Notes under the pieces: model-generated
Told to the model about the DNA's origin: nothing
Seen by the model: the letters and a program-made list of their open reading frames with translations, nothing else
Databases searched by the model: none
NCBI GenBank assembly: GCA_040754315.1
Contig: JBFMCS010000047.1
Location: 1 to 64,000 of the forward strand
Direction: 5' to 3'
Source: Bacillota bacterium
Lineage (GTDB): Bacteria; Bacillota; Sulfobacillia; DUSP01; JBFMCS01
Length of the DNA: 64,000 nucleotides
Made by a program: the position numbers and the translations under genes
Shown: piece after piece, positions 17,032 to 24,852 of the stretch
Layout: every line of letters starts with the position of its first letter
How positions within the stretch are numbered: position 1 is the first letter of the stretch

Positions 17032-17171
17032 TTGTACTTACATGACAATTTACAGTCCTACCTGGGTGAGTCTCTTTACCGGTTTAGCCGGAGTGGTCGC
17101 AACTGCCCATTTGCTGTCGGCCTGCATAACCGGCACAATTGTAGCCGTCTTGAGGGGTGAAACCCCTGCCC

Positions 17172-17200
17172 TTGCCTGGACAGGGGAGTTGATGCATAAT
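17172..17200 (+). promoter_or_regulatory. Promoter for the LysR-DUF3343-desulfurase genes
   Basis: TTGCCT (17172-17177) and CATAAT (17195-17200) are spaced by exactly 17 nt, about 48 nt upstream of the LysR start. The 216-nt gap before the LysR gene also holds a small AGGGGTGAAACCCCT hairpin near 17152-17166, without a U-run. This promoter would separate the regulator and downstream genes from yedE. I see no obvious LysR-type T-N11-A operator that stands out. Confidence 0.55.
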
Positions 17201-17247
17201 TATAGGCGACCCGCTTACCCTGCAACCTGGAGGGGAGGTGCGAGGAC

Positions 17248-18156
17248 TTGCTGGAGAAGTTCAAGACCCTTGTTGCGGTGGTTCAGCTTAGGAGCTTCTC
17301 CCGCGCCGCCGGGATCCTCAACCTCTCCCAGCCCGCTGTCAGCAAGCAAATCGCCTCCCTGCAGTCCCAGTACGGGATGCAGTTGTTCCAGCAGCCAGTG
17401 AGGCAGTGCGTCCTGACGCCGGCCGGAGAGGTGCTCTTCCGGCATGCCCTGTCCGTTCTGGAGGCCTACCGCAACCTGCAAGAGGCCATGGGAGCCATAG
17501 AGCATGCCACTCCTCGGACCCTTATGGTGGGAGCCAGCACCGTCCCGGGCCAGTACATTCTCCCCCTCCTGGTGGGCCCCTTCATGTCTCGCCATCCTAA
17601 CGTGCTTGTGAACATAACGATCCACGACACCCGGGAAGTGGGATCTAGGCTCTTGCACGGCGAGGTCGACCTCGCACTCACCGGCATCCCCCTAAACCTC
17701 CCTGGAGTTGCCACTCACGCGCTCTTCGATGATGAGCTTGTACTCATCGCACCCCTTTGCCATGCCCTCAGCACCAGGGAGCAAGTCTGCCTCCAAGACA
17801 TTGAGGGGGAGGTATTCATCTGGAGGGAACAGGGCTCCGCGACCCGGCAGGTCCTTGAGGATGCGCTTGGATCTGCGGTGTCAAGGCTCCGGAGAACATT
17901 GGAACTGGGCAACACCCAGGCCGTAGTGGCCGCTGTGGAGGCCGGGGCGGGCCTCGCCTTCGTCTCCCGCTGGGCGGCCAACCGCGCGAAGCGGGCGGCC
18001 ACCCTGGCCGTCCTGCCCCTGGACGGGCTCAGGGTTCGGCGCAAGATCTACGGTTCTTACCTCGGATTCTCCGCCTCAGGCACCCTGGAAGAGTTCCTCA
18101 ACTTCCTGCTGGAGGCCGGGGCCAGGCTAGACCCCGACCAGGAGACTGGCCAATGA
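17248..18156 (+). CDS. LysR-family regulator of the selenium cluster
   Basis: A 302-residue LysR-type regulator. The N-terminal winged helix-turn-helix contains FKTLVAVVQLRSFSRAA and LSQPAVSKQIASLQ; the remainder is the periplasmic-binding-like effector domain. TTG at 17248 is placed by GGAGGTG. Its gene overlaps the DUF3343 gene by 4 nt, which ties it to that gene and the desulfurase. LysR regulators are recurrent partners of YedE and DUF3343 genes in selenium-using bacteria. A role in sensing selenium or sulphur status is inferred from context. Confidence 0.9.
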   Translation: MLEKFKTLVAVVQLRSFSRAAGILNLSQPAVSKQIASLQSQYGMQLFQQPVRQCVLTPAGEVLFRHALSVLEAYRNLQEAMGAIEHATPRTLMVGASTVPGQYILPLLVGPFMSRHPNVLVNITIHDTREVGSRLLHGEVDLALTGIPLNLPGVATHALFDDELVLIAPLCHALSTREQVCLQDIEGEVFIWREQGSATRQVLEDALGSAVSRLRRTLELGNTQAVVAAVEAGAGLAFVSRWAANRAKRAATLAVLPLDGLRVRRKIYGSYLGFSASGTLEEFLNFLLEAGARLDPDQETGQ

Positions 18157-18413
18157 CCCAGGATCTGGCCTATGTCACCTTCCCTTCGACCTATTGGGCT
18201 CTTAGGGCTGAAAGGCTTCTGAAGGAGTACGGGATTCCCGTGACCCTTAGGCCGGTACCTCGCACCATGAGTTCCAGCTGCGGCATTTGCCTGGAGGTAG
18301 AGGCTTCGTCAGTGCAAGATGTGGTGGCAGCCTCCACGCGACTCGGACTAGAACTGGAAGGGATCTGCACGAAGAACGGTCATTCCCTATTGGAACAAGA
18401 AGAACCTCACTGA
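18153..18413 (+). CDS. DUF3343 protein, putative selenium-handling small protein
   Basis: An 86-residue protein of the DUF3343 family. The N-terminal half has YVTFPSTYWALRAERLLK, and the conserved cysteine pair is in SSSCGICLEV (about residues 42-51). Members typically sit beside yedE, yedF and cysteine desulfurases, and a thiol-based role in selenium or sulphur transfer is suspected but not proven. It is coupled to the LysR gene by a 4-nt overlap and followed after 60 nt by the desulfurase gene. Biochemical function is unknown. Confidence 0.85.
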   Translation: MTQDLAYVTFPSTYWALRAERLLKEYGIPVTLRPVPRTMSSSCGICLEVEASSVQDVVAASTRLGLELEGICTKNGHSLLEQEEPH

Positions 18414-18473
18414 GATCAGGCGCTACCGGCAAGAGCGCGGCCCTGAGGCTTTCTCACTCCAGGAGGGTACTCG

Positions 18474-19631
18474 TTGACGATATACCTGGACAATGCTGCT
18501 ACTTCCTGGCCAAAACCCGCGGCTGTCTACCGGGCGGTAGACTCGTGCCTCCGCCATGTGGGAGCCAATCCTGGGCGCTCCGGTCACACCATGTCTCTGG
18601 AGGCTGCCCGCACGGTGGAGAACACCCGTGGTCTCCTGGCGCGTCTCCTGGGGTCAGAGGACCCCGCGCGCCTCGCATTCACGCTAAACGCCACCGACGC
18701 CCTGAACATGGCCATCAAGGGGGTGACCAGGCTTGGTGACCATGTGGTTTTATCCCAGATGGATCACAACTCGGTCCTGAGACCCCTTTCGGCACTGGCC
18801 CAGAGGGGCATAGTGTCCCTGGACGTCGCCCACGCAACACCCGCCGGCCTGGTTACCGCCAGCAGCGTGCGGGCATGTCTCAGGCCCAGTACGCGCCTGG
18901 TCACCCTAACCCACGCCTCCAACGTGGCCGGTACCATCAACCCGGTGGAGGAAATCGGGGAGATGCTTCAGGATAAAGGCATCCTGTTCCTCCTGGATGC
19001 CGCGCAGACGGCTGGGGTCCTCCCCATTGACGTGTCCAGGATGCCTGTGGATCTGGTGGCATTCAGCGGCCACAAGGGGCTCCTGGGGCCACAGGGCACA
19101 GGCGCCCTGTACGCTAGACCTGGGCTCGACCTTGAGCCATGGCGGGAGGGAGGCACTGGAAGCCAGTCTGACCAGCCATTCCAGCCGTACGGGATGCCGG
19201 AGCGCCTGGAGGCCGGAACCCCCAATACTCCTGGACTTGCCGGCCTCGGCGCCGGGCTCGAGTACCTTTTGGAGGCAGGCGTAGCCCGGCTGAGGGAAGG
19301 GGAGATTGAACTCACGGGGCTCCTCGTGGAACACCTGAGAGGCATCCCCGGTCTCCGGGTCCTGGGGACGGGAAGGGCTCAGGATAGCGTCGGTGTGGTC
19401 TCGTTTGTTGTCGATGCGGTGGACCCGGCAGACCTCGGCTACATCCTTGACCAGCACTACTCCATCATGGCCAGGCCCGGGCTCCACTGTGCCCCCTGGG
19501 CCCACGAGGCCCTAGGCACATTCCCCCAAGGCGCCCTCAGGCTCAGTCTAGGCCCCTTCAATACGGCTGAAGAACTCAAGGCCACGCGGGATGCCATAGC
19601 CGAGGCAGTCAAGGATGCCAGGGGTTTTTGA
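18474..19631 (+). CDS. Class-V aminotransferase, cysteine desulfurase/selenocysteine lyase type
   Basis: A PLP enzyme of 385 residues that should release sulphur from cysteine or selenium from selenocysteine as a protein-bound per(seleno)sulfide. Features are IYLDNAATSWPKP at the N-terminus, the PLP lysine in FSGHKGLLGPQGTG, and the catalytic cysteine in RPGLHCAPWAHE. TTG at 18474 follows AGGAGGG. This subfamily is distinct from IscS/NifS and often lies near YedE, YedF and SelD. It may generate selenide for SelD, whose gene is not in this window. Confidence 0.88.
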   Translation: MTIYLDNAATSWPKPAAVYRAVDSCLRHVGANPGRSGHTMSLEAARTVENTRGLLARLLGSEDPARLAFTLNATDALNMAIKGVTRLGDHVVLSQMDHNSVLRPLSALAQRGIVSLDVAHATPAGLVTASSVRACLRPSTRLVTLTHASNVAGTINPVEEIGEMLQDKGILFLLDAAQTAGVLPIDVSRMPVDLVAFSGHKGLLGPQGTGALYARPGLDLEPWREGGTGSQSDQPFQPYGMPERLEAGTPNTPGLAGLGAGLEYLLEAGVARLREGEIELTGLLVEHLRGIPGLRVLGTGRAQDSVGVVSFVVDAVDPADLGYILDQHYSIMARPGLHCAPWAHEALGTFPQGALRLSLGPFNTAEELKATRDAIAEAVKDARGF

Positions 19632-19642
19632 AAACTGTACCC

Positions 19643-20221
19643 CTACAGGATCTGCCGCCGCCCCTCGGCGTAGGCCTTGACGTCAGGAAGGTGCTTCCAG
19701 AAGACCAGAACCCCTGCGGCCAGCCCTGATAGCAGTGCCAGGACATCCCTGCCCTGGGAGAGCCAGGCTATCACAGGCAGGCTGGCTGCGGTCAAAGCCG
19801 CGCCCATCCCCGCATCCTTGAGAGTCATTGTCCACACCGCCATGGCCACCAGGGCGGGCGGGAGAGCCCCGGGCATGAGGACGAGCATTGCCCCGGCCAG
19901 GGCGGCCAGGCCCTTGCCGCCTTTGAAGGCCAGCCAGGGTATCCAGTTGTGTCCGGCGATAACGAGGGGCATGCAGGCGAAGGGCACCCATGGCGCCCCT
20001 GCCAGCTGCCTTGCCAGGTACAGCGCCAAGGCTCCCTTGCCAGTGTCCACCAGGACTGTGAGGATGCCTGCAGCCAAACCCACGTTGCGCAGGACATTGG
20101 TTCCCCCCACATTCCCGGAGCCGACCCGGCGGACGTCCCTGCCCGCGGCCTTGGACAGAAAGTAGGCCGTGGGGATGGTCCCCAGGAGATATGCTAGTGC
20201 CAGTGACAGGACATCTCTCAT
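19643..20221 (-). CDS. plsY: Glycerol-3-phosphate acyltransferase PlsY
   Basis: A membrane enzyme that transfers acyl groups from acyl phosphate to glycerol 3-phosphate, the first step of phospholipid synthesis. The 192-residue protein has the family motifs LLGTIPTAY, GSGNVGGTNVLR and the glycine-rich WIPWLAFKGGKGLA. It is convergent with the desulfurase (11-nt gap) and lies 40 nt downstream of dapB on the same strand. The pairing of plsY and dapB is not a known functional pair, and the two may simply be co-transcribed. Confidence 0.95.
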   Translation of the reverse strand: MRDVLSLALAYLLGTIPTAYFLSKAAGRDVRRVGSGNVGGTNVLRNVGLAAGILTVLVDTGKGALALYLARQLAGAPWVPFACMPLVIAGHNWIPWLAFKGGKGLAALAGAMLVLMPGALPPALVAMAVWTMTLKDAGMGAALTAASLPVIAWLSQGRDVLALLSGLAAGVLVFWKHLPDVKAYAEGRRQIL

Positions 20222-20260
20222 GCTTTGCCTCCCTGCGGGAAATGGACACCGTGGCCGCCT

Positions 20261-20992
20261 TTACAAGAGTTCCTCCATGTCCCGCTTCACGCCAGTGACC
20301 TCCAGTATTCGCCTCACCGCCAGGAACAGCCCGGGCAGGAAGGCATCCCGGCTCATGGTGTCGTGCCTCAGGGAGAGGGTCTGTCCCAGGGCCCCGAACA
20401 ACACCTCATGGTGGGCCACCAGCCCGGGCAGCCGCACACTGTGGATGGGCACCTCCTGGCCCGTACAGGTCGTAATATGCCTGGAGATGCTGATGGCCGT
20501 CCCCGAGGGAGCGTCCAGTTTCTGGTCATGATGCATCTCAATGACCTCTGCCCGGGGAAGCAAGGGAGCCACCTGTCTGGCGCACCGTTTCAATGCAAGG
20601 ATTCCCAAGGAGAAGTTGGGTATGAAGGCCGCCGCCAGGTCGCGCCTCCCGCACTCCTCCTGCACTTGGGCTATTTCCTCCTCCGGTATCCCTGTGGTCC
20701 CCACCACCGGCCTCACCGAGAGCTTCACAGCCTCAAGGGCATTCTTGCCCCCCACGTCTGGGCGAGTGAAGTCGATGAGAACCTGAGCCTTGCTCTGGCC
20801 CAGGACCTCCGCGATGTTCCCGGCAACCTCCAGTGACACCCCCTTCATAACACTGCTGCCAGCGAAATCCGGGTCTATCGCGGCTACGAGAGTCAATCCC
20901 TTTTCGGCCAGAAGGCCTTTGATGATGGTTTGCCCCATCTTGCCCATGGCACCGCTCACCGCCACGCGAACCGGTTCATTCAAGAGTGACAC
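20261..20992 (-). CDS. dapB: 4-hydroxy-tetrahydrodipicolinate reductase DapB
   Basis: An NAD(P)H-dependent enzyme of the lysine and diaminopimelate pathway, needed for peptidoglycan and, in sporeformers, dipicolinic acid. The dinucleotide site VAVSGAMGKMGQ is at the N-terminus, GTTGIPEE in the middle, and the catalytic motif EMHHDQKLDAPSGTA follows. Its length (243 residues) is slightly short but complete. It begins at ATG 20992. Other dap genes are not nearby. Confidence 0.95.
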   Translation of the reverse strand: MSLLNEPVRVAVSGAMGKMGQTIIKGLLAEKGLTLVAAIDPDFAGSSVMKGVSLEVAGNIAEVLGQSKAQVLIDFTRPDVGGKNALEAVKLSVRPVVGTTGIPEEEIAQVQEECGRRDLAAAFIPNFSLGILALKRCARQVAPLLPRAEVIEMHHDQKLDAPSGTAISISRHITTCTGQEVPIHSVRLPGLVAHHEVLFGALGQTLSLRHDTMSRDAFLPGLFLAVRRILEVTGVKRDMEELL

Positions 20993-21084
20993 CCCCCGTG
21001 AGACTGCCTAGAAGTATTCTATGCGCTAGGGCACCAAGACTATGGTAGTTACGTTCCACTCTGGTCCCCCCACTCCTGCCTGGA

Positions 21085-21104
21085 GGGGCCGGGATCCCGG
21101 CCCC
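21085..21104. repeat. GC-rich perfect hairpin downstream of the permease remnant
   Basis: A perfect inverted repeat GGGGCCGGGATCCCGGCCCC lies between dapB and the permease remnant. On the plus strand it is followed by a pyrimidine stretch (CCTTCTCTT), on the minus strand by no U-run. It could weakly end transcription of the minus-strand remnant before dapB, but terminator function is not clear. Confidence 0.4.
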
Positions 21105-21189
21105 CCTTCTCTTACTCCTGCCTTGGCCTGGTCATGGCTGGCACCGCCCTGTCACCTGAAGCAGGTGCCCGGCCGGCTAGAGCTGGCTG

Positions 21190-21543
21190 TCAACCCTTGG
21201 CGGCTAGTCCCCGCTCCTCATCGGTGCCAGGGATCAGGTTATCTAGCATAAGGCCGAGAATGGCTGCTATGGCCATCCCAGTAGAACCTATGGTGTTTAC
21301 TATGTCCGCCACCCACTTGGGCTCGAAGCTTACAGGAGTAGCCTGGAAGTACGCTGGCACGCTTAGGCCCATGAACAGGCAGAAACCTATGATCATCAGG
21401 TTTCTCTGGGAGGTGAGGTCAACCTTGGCGGCATTGGACAGTCCCACTGAAGCGATGAGGCTGAATAGCGTGCAGTAGAGGCCTCCTACGATGGGACCGG
21501 GAATGGTGGCCACCACAGCCCCAAACTTGCATAAGGCCCCTTA
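21190..21543 (-). pseudogene. Truncated NCS2 (xanthine/uracil) permease, C-terminal remnant
   Basis: The frame encodes only the last 110-115 residues of an NCS2 nucleobase:cation symporter: CKFGAVVATIPGPIVGG, two to three hydrophobic segments, and the family-typical end NLIPGTDEERGL. Complete proteins have over 400 residues. A stop codon (TAA, about 21544) lies just upstream of the first family-like residues, and no further permease sequence is visible between it and rnfD. No start with a ribosome binding site fits. It is best read as the residue of a deletion next to the rnfCD genes. Confidence 0.8.
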
Positions 21544-21599
21544 TGGCGCTAAACAGGGGGGTGAAGTTAGGTTAGATTTTTACGTGAGGCAACACGGAG

Positions 21600-21644
21600 G
21601 GCCGCATTCCTCCCAGGGTCAAAAACCCTAGGAGGAATGCGGCC
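21600..21644. repeat. Long near-perfect inverted repeat
   Basis: Two 20-nt arms (21600-21619 and 21625-21644) pair almost perfectly around a 5-nt loop; the outer arm sequence includes GGCCGCATTCCTCC. The stem is far longer than a normal terminator and has no U-run on either side. It lies between the truncated permease and rnfD, where a deletion is suspected. It could be a mobile-element trace or a strong bidirectional block. Confidence 0.7.
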
Positions 21645-21666
21645 GTATCCGTGAATTCCCTATTCG

Positions 21667-21693
21667 GAGGGGGGCCGGGTACCGACCCCCCTC
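21667..21693 (-). terminator. Hairpin after rnfD
   Basis: GAGGGGGG and CCCCCCTC arms (21667-21674 and 21686-21693) enclose a GC-rich loop that extends the stem, 11 nt after the rnfD stop. The 3' flank on the minus strand lacks a clear U-run. By position it is the likely end of the formate dehydrogenase-rnfCD transcript, perhaps together with the adjacent long inverted repeat. Confidence 0.45.
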
Positions 21694-21703
21694 AAAACTT
21701 CCC

Positions 21704-22690
21704 TTAGCCCCACATCACCCTGGCTCGTTCAGCCAAGTTCGCATTCTCCATGGTTTCTCCAAACCTCAGCCTGTGAGTGGCCTTGTCAATCATGGGCACG
21801 AAGAAGTTCATGATGAGGATGGAGAAGGCAACACCCTCAACGGGGCCCATGTAGAGGCGGAACACCGTGATGAGGATGCCTATGCAAACCCCGTAGATGA
21901 GCTTGCCCTTATGCGTGACAGGACTGGTGACCCAGTCAGTAGCCATGAAGATGGCGCCAAGAAGGAGACCTCCCGCCAGCACGTGGAGCAAGGGATTCCT
22001 TCCGAATATGGCGGTAAGGACGAACACCGTCCCCACCGTGGAAACGGGGATCCTCCAGCAGATGTGGCCCCTGTGGTAGAGGTACAGCCCGCCCAGGATC
22101 AGGGCCAGGGCGGATGTCTCCCCCAGGGAGCCGCCGGGATTGGCGAAGAACAGCGCGCCGTAGGGAATGGGCAGCCCTTGCTTGAGCAGCGCCATGGGTG
22201 TGGCGCCGCTGACGGCATCCACCATGGGGAGCCGCACCGCCCATCCCGCAAAGGGGTTGATGAGCACGAACACAGACCCCAGCACTATCACCGCCACCCT
22301 GCCGAAGAGTGCCGGGTTGAAGCGGTTCCACCCGAGGCCGCCCATGAGTTCCTTGGCAATCCCCACACCGATGAAGCTGGCCAGTATCGCCAGCCACCAG
22401 GAGGTTGTCGGTGAGAAGCACAGCGCCACGAACAAGCCGGTGAGCAGGGCGCTCCCGTCTCTAAGGCTATGTTTCTTGCCCAGGGCAGCCCTGACGATGA
22501 CGTCACTCAGTGCCGCCGTGACCATGCACACCAGTATCAGAAGGAGCGCATTCAGCCTGTAGAAGTACAGGGAGGTGATCGTAACGAGACTCAGGGCGGT
22601 GAACACGTCCCACATGGCACGCTGCACGGTCCCCTTCGCCTTTATGTGTGGAGGGGGAGTTACGATGAACTTCTCCGGGATCATGAGCAT
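21704..22690 (-). CDS. rnfD: RnfD, FMN-binding membrane subunit of an Rnf-type complex
   Basis: A polytopic membrane protein of the NqrB/RnfD family, 328 residues. The covalent FMN site is visible as DAVSGATPMA, where the threonine carries the flavin in characterised members; GGLGWNRFNPALFGR is another family signature. In Rnf, RnfD takes electrons from RnfG and passes them to RnfC, linked to ion transport. ATG 22690 or the better-spaced ATG 22684 follows AAGGAGG. It is 7 nt from rnfC. No rnfG, rnfE, rnfA or rnfB follows: the next sequence is a broken permease. Confidence 0.93.
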   Translation of the reverse strand: MLMIPEKFIVTPPPHIKAKGTVQRAMWDVFTALSLVTITSLYFYRLNALLLILVCMVTAALSDVIVRAALGKKHSLRDGSALLTGLFVALCFSPTTSWWLAILASFIGVGIAKELMGGLGWNRFNPALFGRVAVIVLGSVFVLINPFAGWAVRLPMVDAVSGATPMALLKQGLPIPYGALFFANPGGSLGETSALALILGGLYLYHRGHICWRIPVSTVGTVFVLTAIFGRNPLLHVLAGGLLLGAIFMATDWVTSPVTHKGKLIYGVCIGILITVFRLYMGPVEGVAFSILIMNFFVPMIDKATHRLRFGETMENANLAERARVMWG

Positions 22691-22697
22691 CGCCTCC

Positions 22698-24014
22698 TTA
22701 TTGCTTCCGCCGCCTGGCCAGGATATCGGCCTTGGCGAACCTGACGAATTGTATTAGGGGCCGTTTTGAAGGACAGACGTAAGCACACACTCCACACTCA
22801 AAGCAGTCCATGGCTCCCCAGTCTTCCGCCTGGGCGTACCTGCCCGCTTCAGCGAAGGTACCGATGAAGTTCGGGTATAGGAACATCGGGCAGTGATCAA
22901 CGCACTTGCCGCACCTTACACAAGCCAGCCAGCCCTCAGGATCTACCATCTCCGGGGGAATGGCCAGGATCCCGCTGGTACCCTTCACCACCGGCACATC
23001 AAGGCTCGATTGAGCCCATCCGGTCATCGGGCCGCCCAGCACTACCTTGGCGGCACCCTTAATGCCACCGCACTGCTCAAGGACATGCCGGACAGGGGTT
23101 CCTATCTTCACCCTGACATTCTTCGGTTCGGCCACCGCAGGGCCACTCACCGTCAAGGCTCTCTCGATTAAGGGTTTGCCCTGTGTGACCGCCTGGAACA
23201 CCGCTATGGTGGTGCCGACATTCTGCACAAGGGCCCCCACCTCCATGGGGAGTTTGCCGGGTGGCACCTCCCTGTCAAGAACAGCCTTGATCAGCTGCTT
23301 CTCAGCCCCCTGCGGGTACTTGCACTCCAGCGGGACAACCTCCATACCCTCCATGCCCGCAACCTTCTCACTGATGAGGGCGATGGCATCGGGTTTGTTG
23401 CCCTCTATCCCGAAGTAGCAGCGAGAGGCGCCCACCGCCTTCAGGAGCAGGCGGGCCCCTTGCACCATCTCCTCCGCCATCTCCAGCATGTTCCTGTGGT
23501 CACACGTAAGGAATGGCTCGCACTCGCCACCATTGATGATGACGGACTCAATGGGCTTGTCCGCGGGCGGGCTCAGCTTGACCGCTGTCGGGAAGGCCGC
23601 GCCCCCCATGCCCACGATGCCAGCCTCCCTGACTGCCTTCTTGATGTCGTCGGGAGTGGCTTCCTCAACGCTCTTGCCCGGCGGCAGGTCCGCTGTGTTC
23701 TGTTCCTCGGCCACAGCGATGACCACGCTGTTCACCTGGGTCCCTGTGAAGTAGGGCCGCGGTTCCACGGCCTTTACCGTGCCAGCGACACTGGCGTGAA
23801 CAGGGGCGCTCACGAAGGCCCCGGTATCACCGACCTTCTGGCCGGCCAGGACAGTGTCACCCACCTTGACCAAGGGGTCACAGGGCGCGCCGGTATGTTG
23901 ATGAAGGGGGATCACTACCTCCTCCGGCAAGGCAATCTCCTGGATTTCCTTGCCGCCGCTAGCTTCCTTGCACGTAGGAGGGTGGATCCCTGCCTGGAAG
24001 GTCTTTGCGCTCAC
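22698..24014 (-). CDS. rnfC: RnfC, NADH-binding iron-sulfur subunit of an Rnf-type complex
   Basis: A complete 438-residue RnfC. The N-terminal barrel-sandwich region contains GIHPPTCKE; the flavin/NADH-binding Nqo1-like domain has GMGGAAFPTAVKL and NGGECEPFLTCDHR; an SLBB-like part follows. Two [4Fe-4S] motifs lie near the end: CVRCGKCVDHCP and CFECGVCAYVCP. In Rnf complexes RnfC exchanges electrons with NAD+/NADH on the cytoplasmic face. It lies 69 nt after fdhB and 7 nt before rnfD, in one apparent operon with the formate dehydrogenase genes. Confidence 0.95.
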   Translation of the reverse strand: MSAKTFQAGIHPPTCKEASGGKEIQEIALPEEVVIPLHQHTGAPCDPLVKVGDTVLAGQKVGDTGAFVSAPVHASVAGTVKAVEPRPYFTGTQVNSVVIAVAEEQNTADLPPGKSVEEATPDDIKKAVREAGIVGMGGAAFPTAVKLSPPADKPIESVIINGGECEPFLTCDHRNMLEMAEEMVQGARLLLKAVGASRCYFGIEGNKPDAIALISEKVAGMEGMEVVPLECKYPQGAEKQLIKAVLDREVPPGKLPMEVGALVQNVGTTIAVFQAVTQGKPLIERALTVSGPAVAEPKNVRVKIGTPVRHVLEQCGGIKGAAKVVLGGPMTGWAQSSLDVPVVKGTSGILAIPPEMVDPEGWLACVRCGKCVDHCPMFLYPNFIGTFAEAGRYAQAEDWGAMDCFECGVCAYVCPSKRPLIQFVRFAKADILARRRKQ

Positions 24015-24083
24015 CTAGATCCCTCCAACTCCTTTATGGTTTCTCGGCTGTGTCATTGGCCCTCTGGGGGATCCCCCACGGGG

Positions 24084-24851
24084 CTACTCCTTGGAGAAGT
24101 CCTTCACCTTGATCCTGTTGGCCAGGAGTCCCAGGGCCAAGCCAGCTACAGCCAGGGCTCTTAACGGGCCAAACAGAACGTTCCAGACCCGGGAGAAAAC
24201 TGGGATCTCCGGTTCATCCGGCAAACCGTACTTCGACGGCAGGTCTGTGAGGACATACACCGTCCCGGTGCCACCCACGATATCGGGTCCGTATACCCGG
24301 GCGCCGCTGATGCCCTTGGCCTTCAGACCATCTACGATAGCGTAGGCCTTGGCCACCATTTCCACCCTGTCCCCATACCATATGGCCCCAGTGGGGCATG
24401 TCTTGACACACATTGGTGTCAGGCCGTTTGTTATCCGGTCGTAACAGAAGGTGCACTTGCGCATGACACCCTTTATGGTGTCCAGCTGCGCCACCCCAAA
24501 GGGGCACGCTCCCACACAGTAGTTGCACCCAATGCACTTCTTCGGATCCACCAGGACTGTGCCCTCAGGCGTGTGATGCAGGGCCCCAGTGGGGCACACC
24601 ATCACGCAGGAGGCATTGGCGCAGTGAAGGCACTGCAGTTTTCCGAAGAGCCACTGTATAGACCCGTCTTCCCTCTCGTACTCCCTCATGGTGACCCGGG
24701 TCCACGTGGTGGGCGTGTACCTTGGAGGGTTCTCGTAGTACCCGGTGAACTTGGTATTCTCAGCTGGGAGCCCGTTCCAGTTCTTGCAGGCCGCCTGGCA
24801 GCCACGGCAGGCTATGCACCGGGTGGTGTCCACCAGCATTGTAGCCCTCAT
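24084..24851 (-). CDS. fdhB: Formate dehydrogenase iron-sulfur (beta) subunit, FdnH/HybA-like
   Basis: A 255-residue electron-transfer subunit with four cysteine clusters for [4Fe-4S] centres: CIACRGCQAACKNW, CANASCVMVCP, CIGCNYCVGACP and CTFCYD...CVKTCP. A single hydrophobic segment near residues 225-245 (LRALAVAGLALGLLANRI) resembles the membrane anchor that docks FdnH on the cytochrome b subunit FdnI. No such cytochrome gene is present; rnfC follows. It begins 1 nt after the fdhA stop. It probably travels with FdhA through the Tat system, since it has no signal of its own. Confidence 0.94.
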   Translation of the reverse strand: MRATMLVDTTRCIACRGCQAACKNWNGLPAENTKFTGYYENPPRYTPTTWTRVTMREYEREDGSIQWLFGKLQCLHCANASCVMVCPTGALHHTPEGTVLVDPKKCIGCNYCVGACPFGVAQLDTIKGVMRKCTFCYDRITNGLTPMCVKTCPTGAIWYGDRVEMVAKAYAIVDGLKAKGISGARVYGPDIVGGTGTVYVLTDLPSKYGLPDEPEIPVFSRVWNVLFGPLRALAVAGLALGLLANRIKVKDFSKE

Positions 24852-24852
24852 G

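Noticed and set aside
16934-17401. 155-codon plus-strand frame spanning the end of the TusA-like gene and the LysR start
   Set aside because: It lacks a ribosome binding site and overlaps two better supported genes in another frame.
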